Of a stretch of 31,624 nt of DNA, positions 1-7,690 are shown piece after piece. The DNA lies in the NCBI RefSeq assembly GCF_946480305.1, contig NZ_CAMLJQ010000050.1, forward strand, positions 1 through 31,624. The letters run 5' to 3'. The notes beneath the pieces were generated by a model. That model did not search any database. It was not told the origin of the DNA and was given only the letters and a program-made list of their open reading frames with translations. Every line of letters starts with the position of its first letter. The stretch's first letter is position 1. The position numbers were made by a program, and so were the translations under genes. The stretch is from an uncultured Caldimonas sp. (lineage in GTDB: Bacteria > Pseudomonadota > Gammaproteobacteria > Burkholderiales > Burkholderiaceae).

Positions 1-1080
1 CTGCTGTTCTACGTGTTCTTCGAGGCCACGCTGATCCCGATGTACATCATCATCGGCGTCTGGGGCGGCCCGCGGCGCGTGTACGCGGCGTTCAAGTTCT
101 TTCTCTACACGCTGCTCGGCTCGCTGCTGATGCTGGTCGCGCTGGTCTACCTGTACTACAAGTCCGGCGGCAGTTTCGACATCCTCACCTGGCATCGCCT
201 GCCGCTGCCGCTCGACGCTCAGCAGTTGTTGTTCGGGGCCTTCTTCCTGGCATTCGCGGTGAAGGTGCCGATGTGGCCGGTGCACACCTGGCTGCCCGAC
301 GCACACGTGGAAGCGCCGACCGGTGGCTCCGTGGTGCTGGCGGCAATCATGCTGAAGCTCGGGGCCTACGGCTTCCTGCGCTTCTCGATGCCCATCCTGC
401 CGGACGCGACGCGCGAACTGGCCTGGGTCGTCGTCGCGCTGTCGCTGGTGGCGGTGGTCTACATCGGCCTCGTGGCGCTGGTGCAGCAGGACATGAAGAA
501 GCTCGTCGCCTACTCGTCCGTCGCGCACATGGGCTTCGTGACGCTCGGCTTCTTCATGTTCAACGAGCTGGGCGTGTCCGGTGCGATCGTGCAGATGATT
601 GCGCACGGTTTCGTGTCGGGCGCAATGTTCCTGTGCATCGGGGTGCTGTATGACCGCGTGCACTCCCGCGAGATCTCCGCATACGGCGGGGTGGTGAACA
701 CGATGCCCAAGTTCGCAGCCTTTGCCGTGTTGTTCGCGATGGCGAACTGCGGCTTGCCGGGAACGGCCGGCTTCGTCGGCGAGTGGATGGTGATCCTGGG
801 CACGGTCAAGGTGAATTTCTGGCTTGGCGCGCTGGCTGCCACCACGCTGATCTTCGGCGCGGCCTACACGTTGTGGATGGTCAAGCGGGTGTACTTCGGC
901 CCGGTCGCGAACGACAACGTCCGCGAGTTGGCCGACCTCAACGCACGCGAGTTCTTCATGCTGGCCGTGCTGGCCGTTGCCGTGCTGTGGATGGGCCTGT
1001 ATCCGAAGCCCTTCACCGACGTGATGCACCACTCGGTGGTCGACCTGCTGCAGCACGTGGCCCAACCCAAGCTTCCCTGA
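1..1080 (+). CDS. nuoM: NADH-quinone oxidoreductase subunit M (NuoM), 3' part
   Basis: This is the C-terminal 359 residues of the antiporter-like complex I subunit M; the family is about 490-500 residues, so the N-terminal third lies before the window. It sits in the inner membrane arm and takes part in proton pumping driven by quinone reduction. The reading frame is open from base 1. The glutamate at codon 8 (FFEATLIPMY) matches the essential E144 of the E. coli protein, the lysine at codon 88 (AVKVPMWPVH) matches K234, and the lysine at codon 119 (AIMLKLGAYG) matches K265. The histidine-containing SSVAHMGF stretch is also present. Many hydrophobic helices follow to the end. It is followed 16 bases later by nuoN in the same operon. 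Identification is certain; only the 5' end is missing. Confidence 0.98.
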   Translation: MLFYVFFEATLIPMYIIIGVWGGPRRVYAAFKFFLYTLLGSLLMLVALVYLYYKSGGSFDILTWHRLPLPLDAQQLLFGAFFLAFAVKVPMWPVHTWLPDAHVEAPTGGSVVLAAIMLKLGAYGFLRFSMPILPDATRELAWVVVALSLVAVVYIGLVALVQQDMKKLVAYSSVAHMGFVTLGFFMFNELGVSGAIVQMIAHGFVSGAMFLCIGVLYDRVHSREISAYGGVVNTMPKFAAFAVLFAMANCGLPGTAGFVGEWMVILGTVKVNFWLGALAATTLIFGAAYTLWMVKRVYFGPVANDNVRELADLNAREFFMLAVLAVAVLWMGLYPKPFTDVMHHSVVDLLQHVAQPKLP

Positions 1081-1096
1081 CGACGAGGCCACAGGA

Positions 1097-2578
1097 ATGA
1101 ACGACATGAACTGGCTCGCCATCTATCCCGAGATCCTGCTGCTGGTGCTGACCTGCGTGGTCGCACTGGCGGACTTGTTCGTCAAGGACGAGCGCCGCAC
1201 ACCCACGTATGTACTCGCGCTGCTGTCGCTCGTCGCGGTCGGCGCGCTGCAGCTCACCTACATCACCGACGGGGTCACCCTCTACGGCATGCAGGACATG
1301 GTGGTGAGCGATCCCATGGGGAACCTGCTCGAGTTCTTCGCGACCATCGCGACGCTGGTGTCGCTGGTGTACGCCCGCCCGTACGCCTCCAGTCGCGGCA
1401 TGCTGAAGGGCGAGCTGTTCACGCTCAGCATGTTCTCGCTGCTCGGCATCATGGTGCTGATCTCCGCGAACAATTTCCTGACCATCTACCTCGGCCTGGA
1501 GCTGATGTCGCTGTCGCTGTATGCCCTCGTGGCGCTGCGCCGTGACCATGCCGGCTCTACCGAGGCGGCCATGAAGTACTTCGTGCTCGGCGCCCTGGCC
1601 AGCGGCTTCCTGCTGTACGGCATGTCGATGATGTACGGCGCGACCGGCTCGCTCGAACTGGGCGAGGTGTTCAAGGCCATAGGCACCGGCCAGATCAATG
1701 ACCAGGTGCTGGTCTTCGGCGTCGTGTTCGTCGTGGCCGGCCTCGCGTTCAAGCTTGCCGCGGTGCCGTTCCACATGTGGGTGCCCGATGTCTACCAAGG
1801 CGCCCCGACCGCCGTGACGTTGCTGATCTCCGGCGCACCTCAGTTGGGCGGTTTTGCCATGGCGATCCGTCTGCTGGTCGAAGGCATGCTCGGCCTCGCG
1901 GTGGACTGGCAACAGATGCTCATCGTGCTCGCGGTGGCCTCGCTGGTGGTCGGCAACCTGGCCGCCATCGCGCAGACGAACCTGAAGCGCATGCTGGCGT
2001 ATTCGACCATCGGCCAGATGGGCTTCGTGCTGCTGGGCCTGTCGTGCGGCGTGCTGCCGAGCAACACGGCATCGGCGGCCAATGCGTACAGCTCGGCGAT
2101 GTTCTACACGGTCACTTACGTGCTGACCACGTTGGGCACCTTCGGTCTGATCGCGTTGCTCGCGCGTGAGGGCTTCGAAGCGGAGGAGATCTCCGACCTG
2201 AAGGGGCTCAACCAGCGCAGCCCGTGGTACGCGGCGGTGATGGCGATCTTCATGTTCTCGCTGGCTGGCGTGCCGCCGGCGGTGGGCTTCTACGCCAAGC
2301 TGGCTGTCCTGCAGGCATTGGTGTCCACGAATCAGGCGCTGTACATCTGGCTTGCGGTCATCGCGGTGCTGCTGTCGCTCGTCGGCGCGTTCTACTACCT
2401 GCGTGTCGTCAAGGTCATGTATTTCGACGAGGCAACCGACATGTCTCCCATCACCGCGACCGTCGATGCGCGCGCGGTGATGTCGGTGAACGGCCTTGCG
2501 GTCCTGGTGTTCGGCCTGCTGCCCGGCGGCTTGATGACCTTGTGCGCGCAAGCCATCGGCAAGGCCTTGGCCGGCTGA
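1097..2578 (+). CDS. nuoN: NADH-quinone oxidoreductase subunit N (NuoN)
   Basis: NuoN is the antiporter-like complex I subunit next to the quinone arm, 493 residues with about 14 membrane helices, full length for the family. Residues known from E. coli appear with a constant offset of two: E135 (LGLELMSLSL, E133), K160 (K158), K219 (FKLAAVPFH, K217) and H226 (H224). K401 (FYAKLAVLQ) matches K395. The position matching the TM8 lysine K247 is glutamine here (Q249, in GAPQLGGF), which is unusual and is reported as a finding. The start is uncertain: ATG 1097 has GAGG eight bases upstream, while ATG 1106 (MNWLAIYPEI) has AGGA nine bases upstream. The gene is followed after four bases by the DUF2818 gene, so the operon continues. 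Confidence 0.98.
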   Translation: MNDMNWLAIYPEILLLVLTCVVALADLFVKDERRTPTYVLALLSLVAVGALQLTYITDGVTLYGMQDMVVSDPMGNLLEFFATIATLVSLVYARPYASSRGMLKGELFTLSMFSLLGIMVLISANNFLTIYLGLELMSLSLYALVALRRDHAGSTEAAMKYFVLGALASGFLLYGMSMMYGATGSLELGEVFKAIGTGQINDQVLVFGVVFVVAGLAFKLAAVPFHMWVPDVYQGAPTAVTLLISGAPQLGGFAMAIRLLVEGMLGLAVDWQQMLIVLAVASLVVGNLAAIAQTNLKRMLAYSTIGQMGFVLLGLSCGVLPSNTASAANAYSSAMFYTVTYVLTTLGTFGLIALLAREGFEAEEISDLKGLNQRSPWYAAVMAIFMFSLAGVPPAVGFYAKLAVLQALVSTNQALYIWLAVIAVLLSLVGAFYYLRVVKVMYFDEATDMSPITATVDARAVMSVNGLAVLVFGLLPGGLMTLCAQAIGKALAG

Positions 2579-2582
2579 TCGC

Positions 2583-2885
2583 GTGAGTTCCGCCGCGTCG
2601 GTCTGGCTCGTGCTGCTTGCCGCGGTGGTGGCGGCGAACCTGCCGTTCGTCAACGAACGCCTGTTCGTCGTCGGGCCACGGCGGGCACCGAAGGGCCTGG
2701 GCTGGCGCTTGCTCGAACTCGTATTGCTGTTCTCGCTGGTGCTTGGTCTCGGTTTTGCTTTGGAATCCCGCGAAGGGCAGGTGCACGCACAGAACTGGGA
2801 GTTCTATGCCGTCGCGCTCTGCCTGTTCCTGACCTTCGCTTTTCCCGGGTTCGTCTGGCGCTATCTGCGCCGGCACCGGAGCTGA
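2583..2885 (+). CDS. DUF2818 family small membrane protein
   Basis: This is a 100-residue protein with two or three hydrophobic helices: residues 5-20, about 42-60 and about 73-90. It starts with GTG at 2583, four bases after the nuoN stop. The segment AANLPFVNERLF near residues 18-29 is the recognisable family signature. In betaproteobacteria DUF2818 proteins are regularly found directly after nuoN, which is the arrangement here; this suggests a role linked to complex I assembly or stability, but no function has been shown and that is inference. The C-terminus is basic (RYLRRHRS), as expected for a cytoplasmic tail. A NUDIX gene follows 25 bases downstream on the same strand. Confidence 0.88.
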   Translation: MSSAASVWLVLLAAVVAANLPFVNERLFVVGPRRAPKGLGWRLLELVLLFSLVLGLGFALESREGQVHAQNWEFYAVALCLFLTFAFPGFVWRYLRRHRS

Positions 2886-2910
2886 ACAGGATACCGGGAC
2901 GTACACGAGC

Positions 2911-3495
2911 ATGGACATCGAGCAGCAGCACGACGCTCACCTGCTGGAGCGTCGCCTGGAGTCCCGGCAGGTCTACAAGGGACACTTCCTCGACGTGAGG
3001 CGCGACCGCGTCGGGCTGCCCGATGGCAGCGAGGCGCATCGCGAGTACATCGTGCACCCCGGTGCGGTCATGGTGGTGCCCATCCTCGACGACGACCGCC
3101 TGGTGCTGGAACGCCAGTACCGCTACCCGCTGGCGCGGGTCATGGTGGAGTTTCCTGCGGGCAAGCTGGACCCGGGCGAGCCGGGCCGCACGTGCGCCGA
3201 GCGCGAGTTGCTGGAGGAAACGGGCTATCGGGCCACCGAGTGGGCCCATGCCGGCACGTTGCACAACGCCATCGCCTATTCGGACGAAGGCATCCAGATC
3301 TGGTTCGCGCGCGGGCTGAGCCCCGGCGAAACGCAACTGGACGAGGGCGAGTTCCTGGAAGTGTTCACGGCCACGGCCGAAGAGCTGGACGGCTGGGTGC
3401 GCGACGGGAAGGTCACCGACGCCAAGACCATGATCGGTCTGCTGTGGCTGCAGCAATGGCGTGCGGGCCGCTGGGACTTGGCCTGGCAGGTCTGA
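2911..3495 (+). CDS. NUDIX hydrolase, ADP-ribose pyrophosphatase-like
   Basis: A 194-residue NUDIX enzyme. The complete box GX5EX7REUXEEXGU runs from G84 to Y106 (GKLDPGE ... RELLEETGY), with the metal-binding glutamates of REXXEE intact. The length, the EFPAGKLDPGE-type start of the box and the N-terminal LESRQVYKGHFLDVRRD strand are typical of the ADP-ribose pyrophosphatase (NudF/NudE-like) branch, which splits ADP-ribose or related nucleoside diphosphate sugars to AMP and a sugar phosphate. The exact substrate cannot be read from the sequence. It is the fourth gene of the nuo tail; its position after nuoN and DUF2818 is common in Burkholderiales and could relate to NAD(H) breakdown products, an inference only. 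Confidence 0.92.
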   Translation: MDIEQQHDAHLLERRLESRQVYKGHFLDVRRDRVGLPDGSEAHREYIVHPGAVMVVPILDDDRLVLERQYRYPLARVMVEFPAGKLDPGEPGRTCAERELLEETGYRATEWAHAGTLHNAIAYSDEGIQIWFARGLSPGETQLDEGEFLEVFTATAEELDGWVRDGKVTDAKTMIGLLWLQQWRAGRWDLAWQV

Positions 3496-3515
3496 GCATT
3501 CCGACGAAGTCCGCC

Positions 3516-3521
3516 CATAAT
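3516..3521 (+). promoter_or_regulatory. Possible -10 element abutting the DUF1178 start codon
   Basis: CATAAT lies seven bases from the ATG at 3528 and matches the sigma-70 -10 consensus at five of six positions. No good -35 is visible, and no Shine-Dalgarno sequence precedes the start codon. Transcription from this element would begin at or next to the ATG and so give a leaderless message. This is read from spacing alone. Confidence 0.4.
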
Positions 3522-3527
3522 CGCGCC

Positions 3528-3971
3528 ATGAAGGTGCTCAACCTGCAGTGCCGACACGGCCATGCCTTCGAAGGCTGGTTCACGTCGGAGGATGATTACC
3601 GTTCGCAGCAGGAGCGGGGCCTGGTGGCGTGCCCGCTCTGCTCGGACACCGAGATCGGCAAGTTGCCGACCGCACCCCGTCTCAACCTGTCCGGCGCCAA
3701 GGAAGCGCCTGCCCAAACCCAAAGCGTGGCGGTCGGGCCGGTGGCCGCAGCACAGGCACTGTGGTTGAAGGCGCTCCGGCACGTGGTCGAGAACACCGAG
3801 GACGTGGGCGAGCGCTTCGTCGAAGAGGCGCGCCGCATTCACTACGGCGAGGCCGATGCGCGCAACATCCGCGGTCAGGCCAGCCGCGAGGAAACCGAAG
3901 CCTTGCTCGACGAGGGCATCGAAGTGATGCCGTTGCCGCTGCTGCCGGCCCTCAAGGAGCCGGTGCAGTAG
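3528..3971 (+). CDS. DUF1178 family protein
   Basis: A 147-residue protein that begins MKVLNLQC and is full length for DUF1178 (PF06676). Near the N-terminus C8, H10 and H12 (CRHGH) and C35/C38 (CPLC) form what looks like a small zinc ribbon; this is inferred from spacing. The middle, about residues 45-70, is low in complexity and rich in Ala, Pro and Gln, and the C-terminal part is helical, with GERFVEEARRIHYGEAD as the most conserved-looking part. The function of the family is unknown. There is no ribosome binding site before the ATG, and a -10-like CATAAT lies directly upstream. It converges on the FAD-dehydrogenase gene, with only 12 bases between the two stops. Confidence 0.9.
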   Translation: MKVLNLQCRHGHAFEGWFTSEDDYRSQQERGLVACPLCSDTEIGKLPTAPRLNLSGAKEAPAQTQSVAVGPVAAAQALWLKALRHVVENTEDVGERFVEEARRIHYGEADARNIRGQASREETEALLDEGIEVMPLPLLPALKEPVQ

Positions 3972-3983
3972 GCTGTCCCCCGA

Positions 3984-5393
3984 TCATGGGCTGATCAGCC
4001 GGCCCGGGTTCAATCGGTTCTCGGGATCCAGCGCGCGCTTGACCGCGCGCATCAGCTCGAGCGCCACGGCAGGCTTCCTGCGGGTCAGTTCTTCCAGCTT
4101 CAGCGCGCCGATGCCGTGCTCGGCAGAGATCGAGCCGCCGTGTGCGTTCACGGCGTCGTACACCAGTTCATTGACGGCGGCTTCATGCTCGCGCAGGAAC
4201 TCCGCGGCGCCCGTTCCGGCGGGAGCCTGCACGTTGTAGTGCAGGTTGCCGTCGCCCAGATGCCCGAAATTCACCAACCTCGCCCCAGGAAACGCCCGTG
4301 CCAATGCCGCATCGGTGTGGGCCACGAAGGCTGGAATGCGGGACACGGGTACCGAGATGTCGTGCTTGATGTTCAGCCCTTCCTCGGCCTGTGCCAGCGG
4401 GATCGACTCACGCAGGTGCCAGAGGCTGCGGGACTGCTCGATGCTTTCGGCCACGGCCGCGTCGGTGATCAGTTCCTGCTCCAGCGCCGCCTCCAGCATG
4501 CCTTCGAACAGGGCGCGTGCGTGGGCCTCCGATTCGGTGTCGGACTGCTCCAGCAACACCATCCAGGGCGAGGCGCCCAGCGGCTGGCGGATCTGCGGGA
4601 AATGCTTTGCGACCAGTTCGAGCGCGAACGCGCCCATGACCTCGAAGCCGGTCAGCCCGGCACCCAAGCGGGCCTGTGCAAGCTGCAAGAGCCTCACGGC
4701 CTGCTCCAGCGACACGACGGCCGCAAGCGCCGTGACGCGGGCGGCGGGGCGCGGATACAGCTTGAGCGTGGCCGCCGTGATGATGCCCAGCGTGCCCTCG
4801 CTGCCGATGTAGAGGTCGCGCAGGTCATAGCCCGTGTTGTCCTTGCGCAGCCCGTTCAGGCCGTCCCAGACCGATCCTTGAGCCGTGACCACCTCGAGGC
4901 CCAGGCACAGTTCACGCGCGTTGCCGTAGCGCAGCACTTGGGTGCCGCCGGCGTTCGTCGCGAGGTTGCCACCTATCGTGCAACTGCCTTCGGCCGCAAG
5001 GCTCAACGGAAAGAGCAGGCCCTCGGCCGCCGCGGCCTCCTGCACTGCCTGCAGCACGCAGCCCGCGTCGACCGTCATCGTCAGGTTGGCGGCGTCGATC
5101 TCGCGGACCCGGTTCATGCGTTGCAGGCTCAACAGCACCTGCGTGCCGCTGGTGTCCGGCACCGAGCCGCCGACCAGGCCGGTGTTGCCGCCTTGCGGCA
5201 CGATCGCCGCGCCATGCTCCGAGCAGGCCTTGACGACAGCCGCCACCTCGTCGGTATGGCCGGGGCGCACCACGGCCAAGGCCTTGCCCCGGTAGCGCTT
5301 GCGCCAGTCGAGCTCCCACGCGGACAGGTCCCCATCGGTCAGTACGTGGGCCGTGCCCACCGCGGCACGAAGCGAGTCGAGCAATGTGTTCAT
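3984..5393 (-). CDS. FAD-binding 2-hydroxyacid dehydrogenase (GlcD / D-2-hydroxyglutarate dehydrogenase-like)
   Basis: A 469-residue flavoprotein of the vanillyl-alcohol oxidase/PCMH superfamily: an N-terminal FAD-binding domain (about 35-215, with VPQGGNTGLVGGSVP at 65-79 contacting the cofactor) and a C-terminal FAD-oxidase domain. H378 and H385 (GHLGDGNLHYN) and E425-H426 (SAEHGIG) match the metal- and substrate-binding residues of the D-2-hydroxyglutarate/D-lactate dehydrogenase group. It should oxidise a D-2-hydroxyacid and pass electrons to a carrier; the substrate (lactate, glycolate, hydroxyglutarate) cannot be decided. There is no FeS subunit gene next to it, so a full GlcDEF complex is not encoded here. 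The ATG at 5393 overlaps the stop of the DUF2069 gene as ATGA, implying translational coupling. A longer open frame extends upstream but overlaps the whole DUF2069 gene and was not used. Confidence 0.93.
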   Translation of the reverse strand: MNTLLDSLRAAVGTAHVLTDGDLSAWELDWRKRYRGKALAVVRPGHTDEVAAVVKACSEHGAAIVPQGGNTGLVGGSVPDTSGTQVLLSLQRMNRVREIDAANLTMTVDAGCVLQAVQEAAAAEGLLFPLSLAAEGSCTIGGNLATNAGGTQVLRYGNARELCLGLEVVTAQGSVWDGLNGLRKDNTGYDLRDLYIGSEGTLGIITAATLKLYPRPAARVTALAAVVSLEQAVRLLQLAQARLGAGLTGFEVMGAFALELVAKHFPQIRQPLGASPWMVLLEQSDTESEAHARALFEGMLEAALEQELITDAAVAESIEQSRSLWHLRESIPLAQAEEGLNIKHDISVPVSRIPAFVAHTDAALARAFPGARLVNFGHLGDGNLHYNVQAPAGTGAAEFLREHEAAVNELVYDAVNAHGGSISAEHGIGALKLEELTRRKPAVALELMRAVKRALDPENRLNPGRLISP

Positions 5394-5788
5394 GTGGATG
5401 AGTGGGTTTGGCCTCCGCCCTTGAGGCGCACGCGCACGTGCAATGCGCATGCGGTGAAGAGCAGCAGGCACAGAATGACTTCGACGGCAGCCAGCATGGC
5501 GCTGGTGCCCGTGTCGCTCGTGGCGCGGACCACGCCCTCGGTGAAGTACACCCAGACCATCAGGCTGACCCATCGGTAGGTGTACATGCGGTGCTTCAGC
5601 AGGCCAGCGAGCGGGATCGTGAGAGGCAGCACCTTGAGCGCCAGCCATGAGCCACCGGGGCGCAGCGGCGCAAGCCAGAGCTCCCATGCCAGCCCGAGCA
5701 CGATGAGGCCCAGCAGGCTGCCGACAGCCAGTGCGCGGGTGCGGTCCACGAGGGGAGAGCGAATCATCGATGGCATGATACCGGCCAT
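5390..5788 (-). CDS. DUF2069 family membrane protein
   Basis: An approximately 130-residue membrane protein with four predicted helices. The stretch ELWLAPLRPGGSWLALKVLP and the later YFTEGVVRA are recognisable as DUF2069, a family of unknown function. The start is not settled. ATG 5788 has GGGGA five bases upstream and is used here; ATG 5776 and ATG 5767 (MIRSPLVDRT) are in frame and closer to the usual family start but have no visible ribosome binding site. With the 5788 start, its first codon overlaps the first codon of yihY on the other strand by two bases. Its stop is fused with the next gene's start (ATGA at 5390-5393), so the FAD-dehydrogenase is probably translated by reinitiation. 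Confidence 0.85.
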   Translation of the reverse strand: MAGIMPSMIRSPLVDRTRALAVGSLLGLIVLGLAWELWLAPLRPGGSWLALKVLPLTIPLAGLLKHRMYTYRWVSLMVWVYFTEGVVRATSDTGTSAMLAAVEVILCLLLFTACALHVRVRLKGGGQTHSST

Positions 5789-7022
5789 GAATTTCCCCAA
5801 GGGATTGCGCCGCTCCTGGCGCGACCAGGCCGCCAAGCTCGCTCAGACGTTGCACGACTGGCCCTGGATGGACACCATCAAGACGCTGCGGCAGCGGTTT
5901 CGCGAAGACCGCCTCGGCCTCACGGCGAGCAGCCTCACATTCACCACCATCATTTCACTGGTGCCCCTGTTCACGGTCACACTGGCCGTGTTCACGGCGT
6001 TTCCGATGTTCAGCCGCTTCCAGTCGGCACTCGAGAAGTACTTCGTCCAGAGCCTCGTGCCCGACGCGATCGCCAAGCCGGTGCTGCGGGCATTGACGCA
6101 GTTTGCCGTGAACTCCAATCGCCTCGGCACGGCCGGCCTCGTGATCCTGATGTTCACCGCCCTGGCGCTGATGCTGACGATCGACCGCACGCTGAACGCG
6201 ATCTGGCGCGTGCGCAAGCCGCGTCCCATTGCGCACCGGGTGCTCGTGTACTGGGCGGCGGCCACGCTGGGGCCGCTGCTGCTCGGGGTGAGCCTCACCG
6301 TCACTTCGTATGCATTGACGCGCTCGCGCGGCATGGTCGGCGACTACTCGGAAGTGCTCAACTGGGTGCTGAACGTGATCGAGTTCGCGCTCTTCGTCGG
6401 CGGGATCGCTGCGCTGTTCCGTTATGTGCCCAACGTGTACGTGCGCTGGTCTCATGCCTTGGCCGGGGCCTTGTTCGTCGCCTTCGGCTTCGAGGTCGCG
6501 AAGAGCCTGCTGGCCTGGTACCTGAGCAAGGTGCCGACCTACTCGGCGGTGTACGGCACTTTCGCGACGGTGCCGATCTTCCTGATCTGGATCTACCTCG
6601 GCTGGGTGATCGTGCTGCTCGGCGCCGTGATTGCGGCCTATGCGCCCAGCTTGCAGATGCGCGTCGTCAGGCGCCCGGACACCGCCGGGCAGCGCTTTCA
6701 CCTGGCCGTGACCCTGCTGCGTGAACTGCAAGTCGCTCGCAGCCAGAGTTTCCATGGCGTCACTGCAGCGGGGTTGGCTGAGCAGTTGCGCACCGACCCG
6801 CTGCAGATCGAGCCGGTGCTCGAAACCCTCGTTGCGCTCGATTGGATCGGCCGACTCGAAGAAGAGGGTGGGTCGCGCTATGTGCTGCTGGCCGACCCCG
6901 ACAAGACCCTGGCGCAGCCGCTGTTCGCGGAGCTGCTGCTCGACCCGTCGCCCAATTTGCGCGGCTTCTGGAGCCGTGCAGGCTTCGGAACGCTGATGCT
7001 GGCGGACGTTCTGAAGGCTTGA
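5787..7022 (+). CDS. YihY/BrkB family inner-membrane protein
   Basis: A 411-residue protein with six membrane helices between about residues 50 and 290, the YihY/virulence factor BrkB (UPF0761) fold, followed by a cytoplasmic tail of about 115 residues. The start MNFPKGLRRSW is taken from ATG 5787; a later ATG at 5868 (MDTIKTLRQRF) is possible. Helix pieces include TTIISLVPLFTVTLAVF, AAATLGPLLLGVSLTVTSY and TVPIFLIWIYLGWVIVLLG. The tail contains a segment (AAGLAEQLRTDPLQIEPVLE, about 325-345) that looks like a winged-helix-type module, often present in proteobacterial members. The role is unsettled: the family was once misnamed ribonuclease BN and is now treated as a membrane protein of unknown transport function. 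The gene stands alone, divergent from DUF2069 and convergent with the XRE regulator. Confidence 0.93.
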   Translation: MNFPKGLRRSWRDQAAKLAQTLHDWPWMDTIKTLRQRFREDRLGLTASSLTFTTIISLVPLFTVTLAVFTAFPMFSRFQSALEKYFVQSLVPDAIAKPVLRALTQFAVNSNRLGTAGLVILMFTALALMLTIDRTLNAIWRVRKPRPIAHRVLVYWAAATLGPLLLGVSLTVTSYALTRSRGMVGDYSEVLNWVLNVIEFALFVGGIAALFRYVPNVYVRWSHALAGALFVAFGFEVAKSLLAWYLSKVPTYSAVYGTFATVPIFLIWIYLGWVIVLLGAVIAAYAPSLQMRVVRRPDTAGQRFHLAVTLLRELQVARSQSFHGVTAAGLAEQLRTDPLQIEPVLETLVALDWIGRLEEEGGSRYVLLADPDKTLAQPLFAELLLDPSPNLRGFWSRAGFGTLMLADVLKA

Positions 7023-7049
7023 TCCCGCCGCGCTCGTCTCGCTCGCCGT

Positions 7050-7631
7050 TCAGGCGGAATGAATAACGACGAGCAAGGCGGTAGCAACCGTTTTGCCCGG
7101 ATTGCGGATCGCATGCGGCTTGTCCACGGCGTAGCGGGCCGTCTCGCCGTGCTTGAGGCGTTGCACCGCATCTCCGGCGGTCACCTCCAGCACACCGGTC
7201 AACACGCTCAGATGCTCACGTGAGCCGGGCTCATGCGGTTGCGACTCCAACGCACCGCCCGGTTGCATCACCAGCTCGTACCACTCGAACTGCCCGGCCA
7301 GTTCGATCGGCCCCAGGATGCGCAATTCGCAGCGCTGGTCAGGCGTTCGCAAAGACGGCGTCGCGTGCGCCGCGATCGTCATGATCGGCGGGGTGGGCGC
7401 TTCCCTGCCTTCGAGAAGTTGCGCCAACGGGACGGCGAGCGCATTGGCGAGGCGCCACACCACCGCGACGGTGGGATTCGCCTGGTTGCGCTCGATCTGC
7501 GACAGCATCGACTTGGAGACTCCCGCCCGGCGCGACAGCTCGTCCAGCGACAGCCGCTCGGCCTGTCGCAGGGCCTGGATGCGTTCGCCCACGCGGGGCG
7601 GCTGGGATTCCGGAGAAGCGGGAGCGGGCAT
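7050..7631 (-). CDS. XRE-family transcriptional regulator with C-terminal cupin domain
   Basis: A 193-residue regulator. Residues about 15-72 are a Cro/C1-type helix-turn-helix (ALRQAERLSLDELSRRAGVS then SKSMLSQIERNQANPT), and about 110-190 form a cupin barrel that in this family senses a small ligand. The start at 7631 (MPAPASPE) leaves a short Pro-rich leader before the HTH; an upstream ATG at 7700 would run through the palindrome and was rejected. It is transcribed away from kbl-tdh with 130 bases between, which contain a perfect 20-bp palindrome. Divergent XRE-cupin genes commonly control the neighbouring catabolic operon, so it is likely the regulator of threonine breakdown, possibly responding to threonine or a product. 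That assignment is inference. Confidence 0.92.
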   Translation of the reverse strand: MPAPASPESQPPRVGERIQALRQAERLSLDELSRRAGVSKSMLSQIERNQANPTVAVVWRLANALAVPLAQLLEGREAPTPPIMTIAAHATPSLRTPDQRCELRILGPIELAGQFEWYELVMQPGGALESQPHEPGSREHLSVLTGVLEVTAGDAVQRLKHGETARYAVDKPHAIRNPGKTVATALLVVIHSA

Positions 7632-7670
7632 GCGGTTGACTTCGTGGACGGATCTAAAGATACTGCACAA

Positions 7671-7690
7671 AAGTTCGATATATCGAACTT
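7671..7690. promoter_or_regulatory. Perfect 20-bp palindrome, probable operator between the XRE regulator and kbl
   Basis: AAGTTCGATATATCGAACTT is an exact inverted repeat lying 40 bases from the regulator start and 71 bases from kbl. It is followed by GTTC at 7692-7695 and by a related, shorter inverted element GTTCTATCGAAC at 7704-7715, so GTTC/GAAC half-sites cluster over 7673-7715. The position and symmetry suit a dimeric HTH regulator binding between divergent promoters. That the XRE-cupin protein binds it is inference. Confidence 0.7.

Noticed and set aside
1013..2653. A 546-residue minus-strand frame opposite nuoN
   Set aside because: It is rich in His, Gln and Arg, as expected for the antisense of membrane-protein codons, and no domain is seen. 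NuoN on the plus strand is certain.
3989..4000. Palindrome GGCTGATCAGCC near the end of the FAD-dehydrogenase gene
   Set aside because: It lies inside the coding region, is short, encodes the normal C-terminal residues, and has no T-run beside it.
5394..5855. N-terminal extension of the FAD-dehydrogenase frame on the minus strand
   Set aside because: It lies wholly over the DUF2069 gene. The family N-terminus fits ATG 5393, which has the coupled ATGA overlap.
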